Of a DNA stretch of 37,280 nucleotides, positions 35,079-37,280 are shown in pieces. A model generated the notes under the pieces. That model saw only the letters and a list, made by a program, of their open reading frames with translations. It made no database searches and was not told the origin of the DNA. The position numbers were made by a program, and so were the translations under genes. Each line of letters opens with the position of its first letter. Within the stretch, counting starts at the first letter, position 1. This DNA is from Jannaschia formosa (GTDB lineage Bacteria > Pseudomonadota > Alphaproteobacteria > Rhodobacterales > Rhodobacteraceae): NCBI RefSeq assembly GCF_003340555.1, contig NZ_QPLJ01000032.1:1-37280 (forward strand), given 5' to 3'.

Positions 35079-36653
35079 ATGAACAAGGGTGACGGGCCGG
35101 AGGCAGCTGCCGAGGCGCATCTGAAACCGCTGATGCAGGAAGACGTCCTCGCATTCCTCGCCTCGGGCGCGGCGTTTCCCGATGGTGGCGCCGTCACGCG
35201 CATCGAGACACATGGCGCCTATGTTTTCCTGTGCGGAGGCGATGCGCTGAAACTGAAACGGGCAGTCCGCTACGACTACATGGACCTGAGCACCCCGGAC
35301 CTGCGGCGGCGCATGCTCCTCCGCGAACTGGAGTTGAACGCGCCCTCGGCGCCGTCGATCTATCGCGATGTCCTGCCCGTCACCCGAAAGCCGGGCGGAC
35401 TGCTTATCGGGGGGGACGGCCCCGTCATCGACTGGGTGCTGCGCATGCATCGCTTCCCTGCCGAGAACGAGCTCGAGGCCGTCGCGGCACGTGGCGCGCT
35501 CGACGGCCCCCTTGCGGACGCTCTGGGCCGCATGGTCCTGCACTATCACGCGAACTGCCCGCAGCGCCTGACAGACGGCGCGGAGCTGATGAGCGCGATC
35601 CTGGACGAGTTGGACCGGGTGTTCACGGAGTTCAAGGGCGCCGAGGGAACCGAGGGACTGGCCGATTGGCGCCGCGCCACGCGACAGGTTTTCTCCGATG
35701 CTTCGGCGCGCCTGACCCGACGCGGTCTGTCCGGACATACAATGCGCACACACGGGGATCTGCACCTGCGCAACATCGTTCTTGTCGACGCGAAACCCGT
35801 GGCGTTCGACGCGCTGGAGTTCGACGAGACGCTGGGCACCTGCGATGTGCTCTACGATCTCGCCTTCCTTCTGATGGATCTTGAACACCGTGGCCTGAAT
35901 GCGGTCGCGACCCGTACCCTGTCGCAATATCTTCTGGAGGCGCGCGGCAGCGAGGATGCGGGGCTTGCCGTCCTGCCGTTGTTCCTTTCGGTGCGCGCCG
36001 CAATCCGCGCGATGGTGCTGTTGCAGACCGATGTCGCGCGGAAGCGGGCGGGGGCATCGGCGGTCGAAGTACAAGCCTACCTGACACAAGCCAGGGCCGT
36101 GCTGACGCCGCACCCCGCCCGGCTGATCGCCGTGGGCGGACTATCGGGATCGGGGAAGACGGTCCTCGCCCGGGATCTGGCACCTGGTCTGGGGGCGGCG
36201 CCGGGGGCGGTGCATCTCTCGACGGATGCCGAGCGAAAGGCCGGTCTCGAGCAACCTGCGAACTGCCATCTCGAACAGGCGGCCTATGCCCCGGCTGCCC
36301 GGCAAGGCGTTTACGTCCGGCTGCTGGCGCGTGCCGAAGCCATCCTTCGCGCGGGACATGGCGTCGTTCTCGACGGCACCTTCCTTGATCCACTGATGCG
36401 GCACGCAGTGCGCGAACTGGCGGTCAGACTGGATGTACCCTCGGCATTCCTTTGGCTGAACGCGCCCGAGAGCCTGCTTCTGGAGCGTATCGGGTCCCGG
36501 CGCAACGACAGCTCCGACGCGGATGCCGCCGTGCTGCGCCGGCAACTCGCCTGTGACCTGGGTCCGATGGACTGGACCCGGATCGACGCAAGTGGTGCGC
36601 CGGTCGAGACCCTCGCAGCGGCGCGCGCCGTCCTGGCAGCGGGCCGGCCCTGA
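35079..36653 (+). CDS. APH-like kinase fused to AAA_33/zeta-type P-loop kinase
   Basis: A 524-residue two-domain protein. Residues about 20-330 form an aminoglycoside-phosphotransferase/choline-kinase-like fold with the catalytic loop THGDLHLRNIVLV (HGD at 225-227) and metal-binding region VAFDALEFDE (Asp244). Residues about 345-524 form a P-loop kinase with Walker A GGLSGSGKT (353-361), VHLSTDAERKAGLE and GVVLDGTFLDPLMRHAVREL. Both active sites look intact. This corresponds to the COG2187-COG0645 fusion, whose substrates are unknown; it is not evidence for antibiotic resistance. The ATG at 35079 follows an A/G-rich stretch. It is flanked by BON and Hsp20 genes and preceded by an FNR-like box. 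Confidence 0.85.
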   Translation: MNKGDGPEAAAEAHLKPLMQEDVLAFLASGAAFPDGGAVTRIETHGAYVFLCGGDALKLKRAVRYDYMDLSTPDLRRRMLLRELELNAPSAPSIYRDVLPVTRKPGGLLIGGDGPVIDWVLRMHRFPAENELEAVAARGALDGPLADALGRMVLHYHANCPQRLTDGAELMSAILDELDRVFTEFKGAEGTEGLADWRRATRQVFSDASARLTRRGLSGHTMRTHGDLHLRNIVLVDAKPVAFDALEFDETLGTCDVLYDLAFLLMDLEHRGLNAVATRTLSQYLLEARGSEDAGLAVLPLFLSVRAAIRAMVLLQTDVARKRAGASAVEVQAYLTQARAVLTPHPARLIAVGGLSGSGKTVLARDLAPGLGAAPGAVHLSTDAERKAGLEQPANCHLEQAAYAPAARQGVYVRLLARAEAILRAGHGVVLDGTFLDPLMRHAVRELAVRLDVPSAFLWLNAPESLLLERIGSRRNDSSDADAAVLRRQLACDLGPMDWTRIDASGAPVETLAAARAVLAAGRP

Positions 36654-36664
36654 ACCGGCCCGCT
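36638..36664. terminator. Strong bidirectional hairpin between convergent genes
   Basis: AGCGGGCCGG (36638-36647) and CCGGCCCGCT (36655-36664) form a perfect 10-bp stem with a 7-base loop that contains the stop codon of the kinase-fusion gene. The Hsp20 stop lies 11 bp beyond on the other strand. No T tract follows, but the stem is very stable. Confidence 0.55.
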
Positions 36665-36674
36665 GGGCAGATGT

Positions 36675-37133
36675 TCAAGAAGCCCTGACCTCGATGGCGC
36701 GCTCGTTCTTCCTTGCCTTCTCCGACTTCGGCAGGGTCACGCGCAACATGCCGTTCTTGAACGTCGCCTCGATCTTGTTGGTGTCTATCCCGGGTGGCAG
36801 AGCGAGCGCGCGCTGGAGCGTGCCGTATCGCAGTTCGCTGATGCGATGTTCGCCCTTCTGGGACTTGTGGCTTTCGGACATTTCGGCCGAGATCGAGATC
36901 ATGTCCTCGGTCACCCGCAGCTTGATGTCTTCGCGGGAAAGACCCGGCAGTTCGACGGTCATGAGATAGCCGCCGTCGTCCTCCACCAGATCCATCGGTG
37001 GCACTGCGGCGTAGCCGGGGATCCAGTCCCGCATCGGATCGAGCAGAGGCATGCGACGACGGTAGGGAAGGGACGCGGCCGTCAGCGAGAAGTTGTCGAA
37101 CAGGCGGTTCATCTCGTGGCGAAGCGAACCCAT
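36675..37133 (-). CDS. Small heat shock protein, Hsp20/alpha-crystallin family
   Basis: A 152-residue ATP-independent holdase chaperone if started at the ATG at 37133 (MGSLRHEMNRLFDNF, a typical Hsp20 start). The alpha-crystallin domain runs from PPMDLVEDDGGYLMTVELPG through LSREDIKLRVTEDMISISAE to LPPGIDTNKIEATFKNGMLR and VTLPKS, including the G-x-L motif GMLRVTLP; the tail is KARKNERAIEVRAS. The start is uncertain because the frame stays open to the window edge (37280), and a GGAGG at about 37169 has no obvious start codon just behind it. It converges on the kinase-fusion gene across the hairpin at 36638-36664. Confidence 0.85.
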   Translation of the reverse strand: MGSLRHEMNRLFDNFSLTAASLPYRRRMPLLDPMRDWIPGYAAVPPMDLVEDDGGYLMTVELPGLSREDIKLRVTEDMISISAEMSESHKSQKGEHRISELRYGTLQRALALPPGIDTNKIEATFKNGMLRVTLPKSEKARKNERAIEVRAS

Positions 37134-37280
37134 CAGGTCGTTCTGCGGAACAGGCGGTTGCGCCAGCCTCCGATGAGGTGCTGTCGTGAAGGTGGTGGAG
37201 ATTTGAGGTTGGCGTAGTCTCCGGGTTTGAAACCAACGCAGAACGGCGGTTGCCGCCGCCGTGGAGACCACGCCATGGAC
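37134..37280. other. Upstream region of hsp20, cut by window edge
   Basis: The hsp20 frame stays open here on the minus strand (VSTAAATAVLRWFQTRRLRQ), but this does not look like an Hsp20 N-terminus. A second minus frame reads GFKPGDYANLKSPPPS. It may be a foreign gene or insertion-element end, but it cannot be identified. No FNR-type box is seen in the visible part. Confidence 0.3.

Noticed and set aside
1-37280. tRNA, rRNA, CRISPR arrays, replication origin, riboswitches
   Set aside because: Looked for characteristic repeats, cloverleaf-like arms and conserved cores while reading; none could be supported.

Overview
The window is high-GC DNA with strongly GC-rich third codon positions. Its gene content (IS3, IS481 and IS5 fragments, an ExoD protein, class I PHA synthase, FNR-type operators) points to an alphaproteobacterium, most likely a Rhodobacterales/Rhodobacteraceae member. 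That placement is an inference from gene content only. No rRNA, tRNA, CRISPR array or replication origin was seen.

Region A (about 1-14,740) is a surface-polysaccharide island. A minus-strand operon (5273 to 333) encodes a Wzx-type flippase, a sugar-transfer-associated ATP-grasp protein, a GT4 glycosyltransferase and an unusual ParB-like/nucleotidyltransferase-like protein. A sulfotransferase lies divergently at 5762-6544. A second minus operon encodes a Wzz/BY-kinase chain-length regulator and an O-antigen-ligase/polymerase-like membrane protein. A plus-strand pair (GT4 plus a second sulfotransferase) converges on another GT4 gene. Two sulfotransferases beside flippase, polymerase and co-polymerase genes suggest a sulfated exopolysaccharide or capsule. 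Broken transposase genes bound the island: an IS3-type fragment at the left edge and IS481-like and IS5-like remnants at 14,392-14,740. No initiating sugar transferase or Wza-type export channel is present.

Region B (14,963-19,278) is a minus-strand MacA/MacB-like export system: ATPase, FtsX-type permease and HlyD-type adaptor.

Region C (19,353-37,280) looks like a low-oxygen/stress island. It holds a secreted bactofilin-like membrane protein, a P2-type cation ATPase, zinc alcohol dehydrogenase plus ExoD, a CPBP protease, an ftsH-uspA-phaC-P1B-ATPase operon, a three-BON-domain protein, an APH-like/P-loop kinase fusion and an Hsp20 chaperone. Six FNR/Anr/Dnr-type boxes (TTGAY-N4-RTCAA or one mismatch) precede six of its transcription units. 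In each case a -10-like hexamer lies 31-33 bp downstream (centre to centre), which is the class II FNR promoter geometry. This shared promoter design is the most striking feature of the window and suggests a dispersed oxygen- or NO-responsive regulon coordinating fermentation or redox balance, PHA storage, ion export and protein quality control.
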